DNA of 64,000 bases from Ceratorhiza oryzae-sativae (Eukaryota; Basidiomycota; Agaricomycetes; Cantharellales; Ceratobasidiaceae). Under the pieces are notes generated by a model. It had not been told where the DNA came from and made no database searches. It was given only the letters and a program-made list of their open reading frames with translations. The DNA lies in contig JARWMV010000233.1 in the NCBI GenBank assembly GCA_030998015.1, positions 1-64,000 of the forward strand, given 5' to 3'. The translations under genes and the position numbers were made by a program. Shown here in pieces: positions 11,857 through 22,051 of the stretch (its first letter is position 1; every line of letters starts with the position of its first letter).

Positions 11857-13445
11857 CAGTGCACAGCAAAATGATTGCAGCACATGACGAAAAATCAACC
11901 AATCTCAACTCTGAGGATAATTACAACACATGATGTATATACAGTAACGCAATTCGAAAGAAGTATGAAATGCGTGTGTAGTGCAAAAACAATGAGAAAA
12001 ATCGATAAGTGGGATCATGAGAAAAATAGGAAACAAGATCGGACTTGCTGCAATCATTTTGCATGAATTAAGCAACTTCAACCGCCCACAGTCATCTGCA
12101 ATAGTCTTCTCCTTGCCTATGTCAAATTCGTTAAATTTTTAAGCACTATGGTGGCCGCCATATCTCCCTCAAAGCATGCCAACATCATCTTTCTCAAGCA
12201 GAAAGGTCTGACTGATCGTGCTGTGGCAAATAGGCTGGGTGGGGTACATGACACTACTGTTGGTCAAATCTGGTCTAGCTACCTCAGAGGCGATGACATA
12301 TTTACACCCAAAAAAAGTACTGGCCGGCCATGCAAAATGGATGAATCTGAGGGTTGCTGGGCTGTGTTGTTGATGTCTCATGGTGTGTTGAAGACCACAG
12401 CTGACCTCAAGCGCGACTTTTTCCCCAATGTCAGCACTGATACGCTCTGACAGTGATTACATGAGCTTGGTTGTCACGTCTATTGTCGACGCAGGGTCCC
12501 ATTCCTCAACCGCAAGAAGCGTTGGAGGTGGCTGTTCTGGGGACGGCTGCATTTAACATGGGATGAGGTTGATTGGTTCAAGGTGTATTTTTCAGACGAG
12601 TCCAAATTCCTTGTTTTTGGAGCTGGCAGGCCAAATATCTATTATAAGAAGGTCGGCGACCCAGTGAAGCCAGAGCATGTCAAACAGGTTGTCAAACATG
12701 GTGGCGGCCATGTTATGGTTTGGGGGTACATCACACCAGAGGGCGTTGGTCGATTGCACCATATAGATGGCACACTGACAGCAGTCAAATACACCAAAAT
12801 CCTTTCTAATGAATTCTTCCGCCCCCTCCTCAAATCCTGTACTCGCCCTTCCTCAATAATCTTTCAGCAAGACAATGATCCAAAGCACACAGCTCGAGTG
12901 ACGAAAAAGTGGCTCCTTGATTGCTGGCTTTGAGTCCTTCCCTGGCCATCGAATAGCCCAGATATGAACCCGATTGAGCATGTCTGGTCCTATCTTGACA
13001 CTGCAATTCGTGCTGAATACCCCCAGCCCACAAATCGGCAGGAACTTTGGGAGGCTCTGGAGTGGCAGTGGTACAAAATTCCATCTCGATATATTTGTGG
13101 TCTGTATAAGTCAATGCCTCAGCGTATTGCAGTGCTAGTGAGAGCTAAGGGAGGTCATACCAAGTACTAAATGGCTTGGTTGAAGGTGAGCTGCTTCAGT
13201 ATTTTTTTCTGGCAGTTGAGATGGTGTTGCTTAGTTCATGCAAAATGATTGCAGCAAGTCCGATCTTGTTTCCTATTTTTCTCATGATCCCACTTATCGA
13301 TTTTTCTCATTGTTTTTGCGCTACACACGCATTTCATACTTCTTTCGAATCGCGTTACTGTATATACATCATGTGTTGTAATTATCCTCAGAGTTGAGAT
13401 TGGTCGATTTTTCGTCATGTGCTGCAATCATTTTGCTGTGCACTG
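11857..13445 (+). mobile_element. Tc1/mariner-type element with long TIRs
   Basis: 1,589 bp flanked by a TA duplication (11855-11856 and 13446-13447). The uninterrupted family D LTR at 9378-10691 shows the empty site, CTATCGATAGCTAATC. Terminal inverted repeats are about 220 bp (11857-12076 and 13226-13445), starting CAGTGCACAGCAAAATG, and are nearly identical to each other. It carries a transposase pseudogene. Confidence 0.95.
12148..13170 (+). pseudogene. Tc1-like DDE transposase, three in-frame stops
   Basis: One reading frame of about 340 codons. The N-terminal part has a helix-turn-helix-like segment (GLTDRAVANRLG) and a GRP linker motif. The catalytic triad is visible as Asp in YFSDESKF, Asp in FQQDNDPKHTA and Glu in SPDMNPIEHVW, the spacing of DD34E Tc1 transposases. 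Stops at 12448-12450, 12454-12456 and 12931-12933 disable it without shifting frame. The catalytic residues are unchanged, so inactivation looks recent. Confidence 0.93.
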
Positions 13446-14556
13446 TAGCTAATCTTCAGCGGTATCTGCTGCCCAAGGATTGTTGTGCCAGAATGGCCTG
13501 AAGATCATTAGAATCTTACTGGACCATCAATCAAGATCTAATGACTCCAGTGAGTCAGGAGACCCTTCCAAATTGATCCAGAAGCTTCTCTGACTCACTT
13601 TATGACTTGCTGAGATGTAGCCTCTGTGCATTACATGTATATACTATGATAATATGATCTACAAGCCAATAGCAGGTCTCAGATGCATCAATGCCTTCAA
13701 TCCACACCCTGTCTTTACTCTCTTATCCTATACTGGGCTAGGGTGTACCCCAAGTATAGCAGTACCTGCTTTTGATGATTGCACTGGCATGCATGCATCT
13801 ATTTGGCTCTGGAATGCCCTCCTCAGGGTATAAAAGGACCTCCTCTGAGGCCCTTCCAGACCACCTCCTCCTCTTACTCAACCCAGACCAGTTATTGGTT
13901 TCTTTTCTCTTTCTATTTTCTCTTGTCTGTGTGTGATTTCTTATATAACTAGTACTGAGGAATAAAGTACCATATTAGTTGTATACTGTCTGATTTGTTG
14001 TATCTTATATACAGAGATATATAAGGATACAATATTGCCTGATTGAGCATGACATTAAGTACTAGCTATTAGAGGAAATCTAAGGACCTGTAGCTGAGGA
14101 AATACATGCATTAGGCAGCCCACCATCTATCCTATAAGCTATTGCTTAAGTCTAGTGTTAAGATTAGTATCAGTTAGTCCAAGCAACTAGGGCTGAACTA
14201 CATTTAAGATATCTAAGGGAACCTGACCATAGTAGTCTTGCTCTTTATACCTATAAATTAGTCAGTTTACAATGTGAAAGATTAAGACTACCTTAAGTGT
14301 TACTTGATTGCATTACAACTACTTTGAGCCTTCTTACCCTAGTCTAAGAAGTATTGAGTACTATTAGAGTATACTAACATATCTACATTTACCTATGCTC
14401 TAGATATTCAAGTGTACCCTGACCCATAACAATATCAACAGGAGGTTGAGTTCTGGGGCTTAAGGCTCTCAGACTCTCCCTTTATATATTCAATGGTAAG
14501 GCAGTACATATGAAATAGGAAGCTAGACAGAATTGTACAATACAAGAAGCGGGGCC

Positions 14557-15193
14557 TGTCAAGACTCCTCTGTCTCCTTGTCTTGATTGATTCCTTAAGT
14601 AGTGGCTATGTTGTCAGTGGTAATTGGCAGTGTATATTGATAGTATTTAGGTAGTATGTACAGATGATCCCTGTGGTTGACAAGATAAAGCAAGCTGGGG
14701 TCCACAGTCTTGCTTTCAATGAGTTATATACCCTTCAAGGTATGAGTCAGACTGTTCTGCAGTGCAGAGTATGTTATGGGTCAAATGTGGTGTAAACAAG
14801 TATTAAGTAAGTTGCTCTTAGGGTTGCCATGGCTCTGAATCTTATAGAGCCACACAAGGTCTGAGGGTCACATGATTTAAGCACTGAGGTCACATGATAA
14901 CTTGCTCCTTGCTCCAAGTTACAATGGAGAGAATTGCAGGAGCAAGTTAGGTAACCACCATAAGTGCTGAGGTCATGTGATGGATTAAGCACCAGGGTCA
15001 TGTGACAACTCACTCCTCACTCCAAGTTACACTGGAGAGAATTGCAGGAGTGAGTTAGATAACCACTGTAAGCACCAGGATTAGCACCAAGGTCATGTGA
15101 CTATGTTTATAGCTTGTTCAACTTAGGAGAAAATGCTATAAACTATAGGCTAATTCTCTTGTCATGTTATGGCTGTCTGTGCAGGTCATAACA
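14557..15193 (+). mobile_element. diverged solo LTR of the Rep-gypsy family
   Basis: 637 bp, from TGTCAAGACTCC to AGGTCATAACA, flanked by GGGCC and GTGCC (four of five bases match). It shares the GACAAGATAAAGCAAGCTGG segment, the TCTTATAGAGCC block and repeated GGTCACATGA hairpin units with the LTRs at 31963 and 42618, but is a distinct subfamily. It interrupts the retro-A LTR. Confidence 0.82.
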
Positions 15194-15567
15194 GTGCCAT
15201 GTCAACAGAATATTCCAGAATACATCAACAATGGTCAACAACAACAAGGTCAAATGACTCAGTCAATAATTCTATGCATATATATGAATAAACAGGACTT
15301 GTCCACAAAAGCAGAGAAATGGAGATAAAATAAATCATAATAAATTGGAGTAAATTTGTGCTCATGGTCTAGGCCATGACACTTGTCAATCATTTGGTCT
15401 TGCCTGATTTGACACCTCAAGAGTTTACCAAAATTACAAAAATCAACTTTGTTGGTTCTACTGTCTTGATTTGGTGGGCTAAGGAGGTTGTCAAAGAGAT
15501 GCTGTTGCTTCACAGGTAGTTACTGCATGGATTTTTATGTAATAAGAATTATTCAATTTTATTTGTT

Positions 15568-15648
15568 ATATATAACCACACATACAGAACCAACCAGCAG
15601 CATCTGCAGCTTATACACTGTATACTGCTTCTGTCAAGAATAACTTAG
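15568..15648 (-). pseudogene. 3' tail of the decayed DDE transposase
   Basis: Read antisense, this stretch continues the transposase frame interrupted at 22597: the protein sense passes from LEAK into LFLTEAVYSV and on to AGWF...CGYI, a typical transposase C terminus. One internal TAA is present. The rest of the gene is on the far side of gypsy-C. Confidence 0.62.
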
Positions 15649-16026
15649 TGTCATGAACTGACACGCATATATCCACTCTACAATATTTTCTCGATTTACT
15701 ACATTTTATGAGATCACCTTCAAAACATACTTGCCTTTTATGGTATATCTGTGTCATGTGACTCAGGGAATGTTCCGGACCGGTGATCCGAGATGTATTT
15801 CAACTCTGATGTGAAATTCCGCAGTTCCACAGTCGCTTCTACTGCTTCTATCTCTTATCTGTCGTGACTCACTGTACGGACTTGTTTGTTATGATGTGGC
15901 TCATACCATGTATATAAACCAGGTCAAGTTCGCAGAGGATCCCTCAAGAACTTGACCTCTTGTCAAATACAAGTTCTTTTACTTTTCTTACCATTTTCCT
16001 CATCGCCTGACTTGTCGTCGTCGACA
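15649..16026 (+). repeat. 5' LTR of gypsy-C
   Basis: 378 bp, TGTCATGAACTG to GTCGTCGTCGACA, with a TATA box (TATATAAA) at 15911-15918. It differs from the 3' LTR at nine positions by eye, every one a transition at a CpG. Confidence 0.97.
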
Positions 16027-16043
16027 TCAGGTCAAGTTCTTGA
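16027..16043 (+). promoter_or_regulatory. self-priming primer-binding site
   Basis: AGGTCAAGTTCTTGA (16029-16043), two bases after the LTR, is perfectly complementary to TCAAGAACTTGACCT at 15944-15958. That lies about 30 nt after the TATA box, where the transcript should start. This is the arrangement of Tf1/sushi-type elements, whose RNA 5' end folds back to prime minus-strand cDNA. I see no tRNA match. Confidence 0.75.
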
Positions 16044-16320
16044 CAATTGTAAGTCTCAGTGTTGTCTGGGATACGTTTGGAACGCCGTCGGCGTCGTCTC
16101 GAGATAACTCCTCGTTGCCTTCCCCAATCCCACTCCACCTATCCACAGTCACGAGATATTGTTGCCCTATATGCGCCTCTGTGAAACCTTGCATAGCCAG
16201 GTCCCTCACACGTCGTAACAAGCTTCGGTTCTCTAATCTCTTTCGTCAACAAGAGGTGGGGTCGCTCATTGCCCTTAAGTAGCTGAGCAACGGAGGTCAC
16301 CTTCCTATTCCCATAGACTT

Positions 16321-17101
16321 GGGAAAGGGTCTATTTTTCCTTTTATCTTGCTCTTGCTCGAGTACGTCTCTGACGGAACGCACAGCCCTCAAGTGGCACA
16401 ACCTTTTACAGAAGATCAGCGCTGCCGTCTGTGTGGGTGGTTCGGACACCTATCAATCCACTGCTTCACCCTCAACTAGGTCGAAAGTATCCTTGAAGAA
16501 GCAGGGCACATCGATTTTAACCGAGTAGTAATTGTCAAAGTCCGCCCCCAGAGAGTCGGACGTGCCCAACAAGCCTTCGTCACCGAGCCAGGTGCCCCCG
16601 AGTGCAAGATCTGCCGTCGGCCAAACAAAGCCACCTTCCCTGCACACTGCCCTTATTGTCCTAAGAAGGACAAATTCCTCTATTACTACACCATCCCTCG
16701 CAACCAGCTCTAAGCTGGAGAACCTCAGTCAACAGCTTCTTCGTCACCTGTTAAACACTATCGAAAACTTCCAAGACAGGTACCATTATTACCAGAATAA
16801 GTATGAAGAAACCCATGAAAAACTTCACGAAGCCGAGGCCCGTTGCGCATACTTAACTGAGCGTTTGCGCGAACACCAGGAGGACTACCTATCCCTCCTT
16901 CAAGACCATCTCAGACTAGAAGCTATAGTCCGAGAAACAATTGAACCCCACAAGTACGCCTTCCCCGTTTTCTCAACACCGTCAGACCTCCCTCACCCCA
17001 CCTTTCTAAGTGGCACGGGCTCGCCAATTCAGGAAGAAGCACCCCTTCTGGCAGCCCAAATCAATCCTTCCCAAGGAAGCATTCCTTCGGGACCAAATTA
17101 A
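16321..17101 (+). CDS. leader ORFs: zinc-knuckle and coiled-coil fragments
   Basis: Upstream of gag, frame 1 encodes a CCHC knuckle (CRLCGWFGHLSIHC, 16423-16464), a TAG at 16477, then a CKIC...CPYC zinc-ribbon-like pair, ending at 16713. An overlapping frame, open to 17101, encodes a clear coiled coil (about 16706-16950, rich in L/E/Q heptads such as RYHYYQNKYEETHEKLHEAE). They look like one protein broken by a stop and a frameshift, but could be separate ORFs or exons. This is not a usual part of gypsy elements. No family recognised. Confidence 0.48.
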
Positions 17102-17312
17102 ACTAAAGAGGGTGGAGTGTCCATATCGTTGCCAGGACACCAAAAGCTGGGACTTGGACGATACTTGGCTGAGGTTCGCAGGAATCGAGAACTTTGAAAT
17201 TTATAGACTTGTGAGGGGGATGGAAATCCTTTATTACCAAAACAATTCTCAATTCCCTGTACTTCCTTACCGTCTCCGTCGCCTTTAAAAATCTACTCGA
17301 GTCCCTTCTGAA

Positions 17313-18704
17313 ATGGCATCGCCAACCCCCGCCCCTGCTTGGGTGAATATGTCTGATGAAGATAAGGTCATCTATATGCTTCGATCAATGGACGAACTGC
17401 GAGAGCGAACCAATAATCTCCAAAATGATATTGGGGATGTCGAACACAACAACAAGACCTACACAGATTCACTCGAGGCCAAACTTACCACGAATCAGAC
17501 AAAAATAGATGCGGATGTGGCTGGACTAGCCACCAATGTCAATAACCTAGTGGGAATGTTAGCCATTCTCCAAACTACTATCAAGCGCATTGAGGCGCAA
17601 ATCAACACCTCCATGGGTGGCTCAGGCGCTGCTCAAGTACTAGCTCCCACTGGTACAATTCAACCACAACCAACAGCACCTGCTCCCTCTGGAGGGTCGA
17701 CTGCAAAAGTTAAGATGGCCGCCCCTCAAAAATTTGATGGCACAAAACGGGAAGACGCCATCTCATTCAGAATTGCATGCGCCCGATATATCAACACAAA
17801 CATGAGTGGGCACTCGGCTGACCAAGTGGTTGCCTTCATCACCTCTTATCTCGAAGGGTCAGCAGCCAAATGGGTTAACTCGTACGAAGAATTTGAAATT
17901 CTCAACCCTGGAACTGCGATCCCCTGGCTTCACGATGCCAATTTATTCTGGCAAGAGTTTACTACCCGATATGGGGACCTGAACTGCACTGAAAATAACT
18001 GCGACAAGTGGCGGAAGCTGAAACAATCCAAGACGGTTCAGGACTACCTCACCCTATTCAACTTGTATTCCACAGGCCTCAACTACAACGATGCTGCCAT
18101 GCGTGATCAGTTCTATGATGGTCTGTCGTCAGACGTAACGGATAGCATGGTGGCCCAAAACTATGATCCCCGCACAAAGACATTCACCCAGCTCACACAG
18201 CGGGCCCTGGAAATTGACCACCACCTCATTTCCTTCAGTAGCAAGAGGACATCTCATGGGGGTAATAAGTCCAGCAGCAACAATGCTTCGACTAGCAGGC
18301 CCACAAATAACCCCCAAAGCACTCCCCAAAAGGAGAAATTCAAGAATGGGGAACGCATATACAAGATTAAAGATGGCAGGGCTGTAAAAGGTCAAATCGT
18401 AGCCATCAGTCCCAATGCGAAGGGCTTCACGGTTCCAACCGTCTGTTACGATGGCAGTAATGCCAACATACAAGAATCCTTCAAGGACATAAAGAAGGAT
18501 AACCATCCACCGGTGGCCCCAAAGGCAAAGGATCCAGACACAATGGATCTGGATAGCGCAGGAAAAGGAAAGGGAATGAACACCTGCTATAACTGTGGAG
18601 GACGGGGTCATATTGCAGCCAAATGCCCCTCAGCTAAGATGTCAGGATACGAGGCAGTGGTTGAGGATGTAGAAACAACCGATGATGAGTCGGTAAAAGA
18701 ATGA
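17313..18704 (+). CDS. gag: gypsy-C Gag
   Basis: 463 residues, the structural protein that packages element RNA. An N-terminal helical segment is followed by the retrotransposon gag core (KWVNSYEEFE...FWQEFTTRYGD...YLTLFNLYS, about residues 150-300) and a C-terminal CCHC zinc knuckle, CYNCGGRGHIAAKC (about residues 428-441). The stop codon TGA overlaps the pol start as ATGA. No stops or frameshifts were seen. Confidence 0.93.
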   Translation: MASPTPAPAWVNMSDEDKVIYMLRSMDELRERTNNLQNDIGDVEHNNKTYTDSLEAKLTTNQTKIDADVAGLATNVNNLVGMLAILQTTIKRIEAQINTSMGGSGAAQVLAPTGTIQPQPTAPAPSGGSTAKVKMAAPQKFDGTKREDAISFRIACARYINTNMSGHSADQVVAFITSYLEGSAAKWVNSYEEFEILNPGTAIPWLHDANLFWQEFTTRYGDLNCTENNCDKWRKLKQSKTVQDYLTLFNLYSTGLNYNDAAMRDQFYDGLSSDVTDSMVAQNYDPRTKTFTQLTQRALEIDHHLISFSSKRTSHGGNKSSSNNASTSRPTNNPQSTPQKEKFKNGERIYKIKDGRAVKGQIVAISPNAKGFTVPTVCYDGSNANIQESFKDIKKDNHPPVAPKAKDPDTMDLDSAGKGKGMNTCYNCGGRGHIAAKCPSAKMSGYEAVVEDVETTDDESVKE

Positions 18705-21700
18705 GCTCAAACCGTGCCAGGGGGGCGGTCTTGGGCGCTATGTTACAAAATGCGCATAATGAAAATAAAAATATGGAAATGGAATGTATGTCGTTAGGAA
18801 ACCAATCACAACTACAATTTTTCTTTCATGCATTCCCTCTGCGCATAACCCCCAAACACAAGTCTGCATATAACATGAAAAAATTCAACAGATGGGCCAT
18901 GATCGACTCAGGGGCCACGTCAGTATTTATACATGAAGATTTGGTTAAACAATACTGTATTCCTACTGTTGCCCTAAAAACACCCAAGAAACTAAGGGTA
19001 ATCGATGGAAGGGAGATAGACTCTGGGTCTGTGACCCACTACTGCACCTTTGAGCTGTGCATTCAAGAGCATCGAGAAATCCTCAGCGCCTATGTTGTGA
19101 ACGTTGGAAAAAACAATTTAGTCCTGGGCATGTCATGGCTCAAATTCCATAACCCCAACATTGATTGGGATGGAAAGGACATGAAGTTCGACTCACCAAT
19201 ATGCCTGAAGCATTGCATCACAAAACCCCTGCACGTGCATGCAAATGAACCTAAGGAGCTTCAGCTGGACTCCCTAGACTCCCTCCCAACAAAATATAAA
19301 GAGTTCCAGAAAATATTCGCTGAAGAAGACGACGTCCAACCACTACCACCCCATAGAAAGTGGGATATGGAAATAGATTTAAAACCAGATGCCAAGCCAA
19401 GACATGGTCCCATATATAGTGTGGGTGTCAAGGAAGATGCAGAATTACACAAAACCCTGGATCGCCAACTGAAAGCAGGGCATATCAGACCCTCAAGGTC
19501 ACCAATGGCATCTCCAGTCATATTTGTCAAAAAGAAGAATGGGAAGCTGCGCATGTGCATCGACTACCAGCGGCGAAACGAAATGACCGTCTCCAATGTA
19601 TACCCGCTCCCACGCATCAATGATATTGTGGAAACTTTGCGTGGGGCAAAGATATTTACCAAGTTTGACCTAAAGTGGGGTTTCAACCTCATACGAATTC
19701 GGGAAGGAGACAAATGGAAGGCTGCTTTCAAGACCAAATACGGGCTGTATGAGCCCCTAGTCATGCAATTTGGTCAAAAGAACGCACCGGGAACCTTCAT
19801 GGCCATGATCCGAGAAGAATTCCAGGACATCGAGGGCATTTACATTGTAATCTACATGGACGACATATTAGTATTCTCAAAGAACCAGGAAGAACACAAT
19901 GAACACATCAGAGAAGTCCTGCGTCGGCTTCAAAAGGCTGGTCTATACTGCGCCCTGGAGAAATGCATTTTTGATGTCACTGAAGTGGACTACCTGGGAA
20001 TAGTAGTGACTCCCCAGGGAATTAAAGTAGACCCAGCCAAGGTCGAAAAGGCTGTTGAATGGCCAACCCCCACCAACCCAACCGAAGTCCTGGAAGGGTT
20101 GGGATTTGCAAATTGGTTGAGGCACTTCATAAAAGACTTTTCGAAAATCACAAGATGTCTTTATGAACTTGTCAAAAAGGACGTAAAATGGGAATGGACA
20201 GAAGAAAGGGATCAAGCATGGAATCTGCTGAAGCAGAAATTAAAAGAAGCCCCCCTCCTAATTCAGCCAGAGCCCAACAAACCATTCATTCTGGAAACCA
20301 ACGCCTCAGGCTATGCCACAGGTGCGGTATTATTACAATACGGAGAGGACAGAATGCTCCACCCAATTTCCTATTACTCCAAGGCAATGGTCCCAGCAGA
20401 GAGAAACTACGATATTTACAACAAAGAAATGCTGGCAATTATCAAGGCCCTTAAACACTGGCGTCATTTGTTAGAAGGGGCCGAACACCCAGTAAACATT
20501 GTTTGTGACCACAAGAATTTGGAGTATTGGAAGACAAATCGGCCACTGAACGGTTGGGTCACACGGTGGCATGAGTTCTTATCCAGGTTCAAATTCAAGA
20601 TTTTATATGTTGAAGGGGCAAAGAATGGCAGGGCGGACATACTCTCTAGGCTGTCAAGACACATCCCTAAAGAGGGGGGTGAGAGCCAAGCTCTGCTTGC
20701 ACAAAACCAATTTTTGGAATTAAAATCTCTGTGGTTACAAGCAATCACACCAGACCATGACCTGGAACAACTCATTAGGGACGCTATCCCAGGGGATGAG
20801 CACCTGTCAAAAGTGCTAAAAGCCCTAGATGACAATGAGAAGGTCAAAGATTGGGAATGGGATGAAGGACTCTTACGACACAAGGGCAGAATCTACGTCC
20901 CAAATAACAAGGAACTTCGCAAACTGGTCATCGAAAGCCGTCACGATAGCCCAGCAGCAGGACACCCAGGACAGTTCAGAACATATGAGTTGTTAAATCG
21001 CAAATACACATGGTTATCAATGAAAAAATCAGTCAACGAATATGTCACACACTGCGAGTCATGCATCAGGAACAAGCACAGCAACCAAGTTCCCCCAGGG
21101 CTCTTAAACCCAATACCTGCACCAGAAAAACCTTGGGAAGAAATTACCTACGATCTGATCACCAGGCTACCCTTGTCAGAAGGATTTGATGCCATATTTA
21201 CAGTTGTCGACCGCCTGACAAAAATGGTCCACTTTATTCCATGTCAATCGGAAGCCAGTGCTATGGATTGTGCCAACCTGTTCCTAACATATGTATGGAA
21301 ACTCCATGGGTTACCACGGAAAACAATCTCAGACCATGGCCCCAACTTCACATCCAAATTCTTAAGGCACTTATACAAACGACTGGATATAAAACCCTCC
21401 TACTCCACAGCATACCACCCTCAGACAGATGGCCAGTCCGAACGAGCCAACCAAGTAGTGGAAGGGTACATCAGACACTATGTATCAGACAGACAAGATG
21501 ACTGGGTCGCGCTCTTACCATTAGCTGAATTTGCCTACAATAATGGTGTCAACGCCTCAACTGGCAAATCACCATTCTTTGCAAACTACGGTTTCCACCC
21601 AAGGCTAGCAGTCGGGGACAGGGAGGAACCAGAACTCCCTTTAGCAGACAACCATGCAGAATGGCTCCAAAAGGGCCATGACGAACTTAGGGCAGCCCTG

Positions 21701-22051
21701 GAAATAGCAAACCAGAGAATCAAGGAATACTATGACCAGAAGCATCGGACTCCCGAAGCAATTAAGGTTGGAGACAAAGTCTGGCTTGATACCAAAAACA
21801 TATGGACACAGCAGGCCTCCAGGAAACTGGCCCACAAAAGAGTTGGACCATTCAAGGTGGTAGCACAACATGGCACACATGCCTACAAATTGGACCTACC
21901 GATAACCATGAAAATACACCCAGTGTTTCATGTCTCACTCCTGACCAAATATAAGGACGGCCCCTATGGCTGTCAGGTTCCCCCACCACCACCTGTGGTA
22001 ACTCCTGAAGGGGAAGAAGAGTTCGAAGTGGAACAGATTATAAAGTCATGA
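18701..22051 (+). CDS. pol: gypsy-C Pol polyprotein, truncated before the chromodomain
   Basis: 1,116 residues starting at the ATG overlapping the gag stop. Domains in order: aspartic protease (MIDSGATSVFIHEDL), reverse transcriptase (KFDLKWGFN; YMDDILVFS), RNase H (ETNASGYATGAVLL), integrase zinc-binding HHCC, integrase core with D, D and E (FTVVDRLTKMVHF; SDHGPNFTS; QTDGQSERAN), and a GPF/Y-like segment (RVGPFKVV). The RNase H motif has Asn where Asp is catalytic in the family, a GAC-to-AAC change at a former CpG. A TGA at 22049-22051 ends the frame. The chromodomain (YYVKWLGYDERQWLTYDDL) follows in frame to 22231, so the stop is a late break. Confidence 0.95.
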   Translation: MSSNRARGAVLGAMLQNAHNENKNMEMECMSLGNQSQLQFFFHAFPLRITPKHKSAYNMKKFNRWAMIDSGATSVFIHEDLVKQYCIPTVALKTPKKLRVIDGREIDSGSVTHYCTFELCIQEHREILSAYVVNVGKNNLVLGMSWLKFHNPNIDWDGKDMKFDSPICLKHCITKPLHVHANEPKELQLDSLDSLPTKYKEFQKIFAEEDDVQPLPPHRKWDMEIDLKPDAKPRHGPIYSVGVKEDAELHKTLDRQLKAGHIRPSRSPMASPVIFVKKKNGKLRMCIDYQRRNEMTVSNVYPLPRINDIVETLRGAKIFTKFDLKWGFNLIRIREGDKWKAAFKTKYGLYEPLVMQFGQKNAPGTFMAMIREEFQDIEGIYIVIYMDDILVFSKNQEEHNEHIREVLRRLQKAGLYCALEKCIFDVTEVDYLGIVVTPQGIKVDPAKVEKAVEWPTPTNPTEVLEGLGFANWLRHFIKDFSKITRCLYELVKKDVKWEWTEERDQAWNLLKQKLKEAPLLIQPEPNKPFILETNASGYATGAVLLQYGEDRMLHPISYYSKAMVPAERNYDIYNKEMLAIIKALKHWRHLLEGAEHPVNIVCDHKNLEYWKTNRPLNGWVTRWHEFLSRFKFKILYVEGAKNGRADILSRLSRHIPKEGGESQALLAQNQFLELKSLWLQAITPDHDLEQLIRDAIPGDEHLSKVLKALDDNEKVKDWEWDEGLLRHKGRIYVPNNKELRKLVIESRHDSPAAGHPGQFRTYELLNRKYTWLSMKKSVNEYVTHCESCIRNKHSNQVPPGLLNPIPAPEKPWEEITYDLITRLPLSEGFDAIFTVVDRLTKMVHFIPCQSEASAMDCANLFLTYVWKLHGLPRKTISDHGPNFTSKFLRHLYKRLDIKPSYSTAYHPQTDGQSERANQVVEGYIRHYVSDRQDDWVALLPLAEFAYNNGVNASTGKSPFFANYGFHPRLAVGDREEPELPLADNHAEWLQKGHDELRAALEIANQRIKEYYDQKHRTPEAIKVGDKVWLDTKNIWTQQASRKLAHKRVGPFKVVAQHGTHAYKLDLPITMKIHPVFHVSLLTKYKDGPYGCQVPPPPPVVTPEGEEEFEVEQIIKS

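Larger units (their letters stand above)
11552..14431 (+). mobile_element. solo LTR, family D, carrying a Tc1 element
   Basis: It has the same ends as 9378-10691 and is about 1.3 kb once the Tc1 insert is removed. The flanking duplication is ATACC/ATATC (11547-11551 and 14432-14436), one transition apart. The TATA box is at about 13827. It is less CpG-rich than the first copy. It inserted in retro-A at the gag/LTR junction. Confidence 0.88.
11357..15381 (-). mobile_element. retro-A, truncated antisense copy with nested inserts
   Basis: 11357-11551 is the reverse complement of the gag-start region at about 26690-26885. 14432-14556 and 15194-15381 match the reverse complement of the retro-A LTR at 24627-26684, ending in GGCCATGACA at 15381. 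The copy is cut by a family D LTR and a Rep-gypsy-family LTR. It has no pol. Its arrival split the SAM-like gene. The left boundary at about 11357 is inferred from where homology starts. Confidence 0.72.
7529..15516 (+). pseudogene. SAM-domain-like gene split by transposons
   Basis: The first exons are clear: 7529-7643, 7702-7899 and 7951 onward, with phase-1 GT-AG introns of 58 and 51 bp. They encode a basic start (MANTREQQRK) followed by an acidic region. After an insert at about 8129-8470, coding-like sequence resumes (Cys pair CPQC) and is cut by solo LTRs at 8628-9162 and 9378-10691. A Pro/Ala-rich segment at 10856-11350 runs into the first part of a SAM-like domain (LPSYADKLEENGF). Retro-A then intervenes, and the domain's second half (LVLPDLTPQEFTKITKINF) reappears at about 15383-15516, ending in TAG. 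An internal TGA lies near 8573. The SAM assignment rests on the PxYA...ENGF...LPDLTPxEF pattern. No intact product is expected. Confidence 0.68.
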
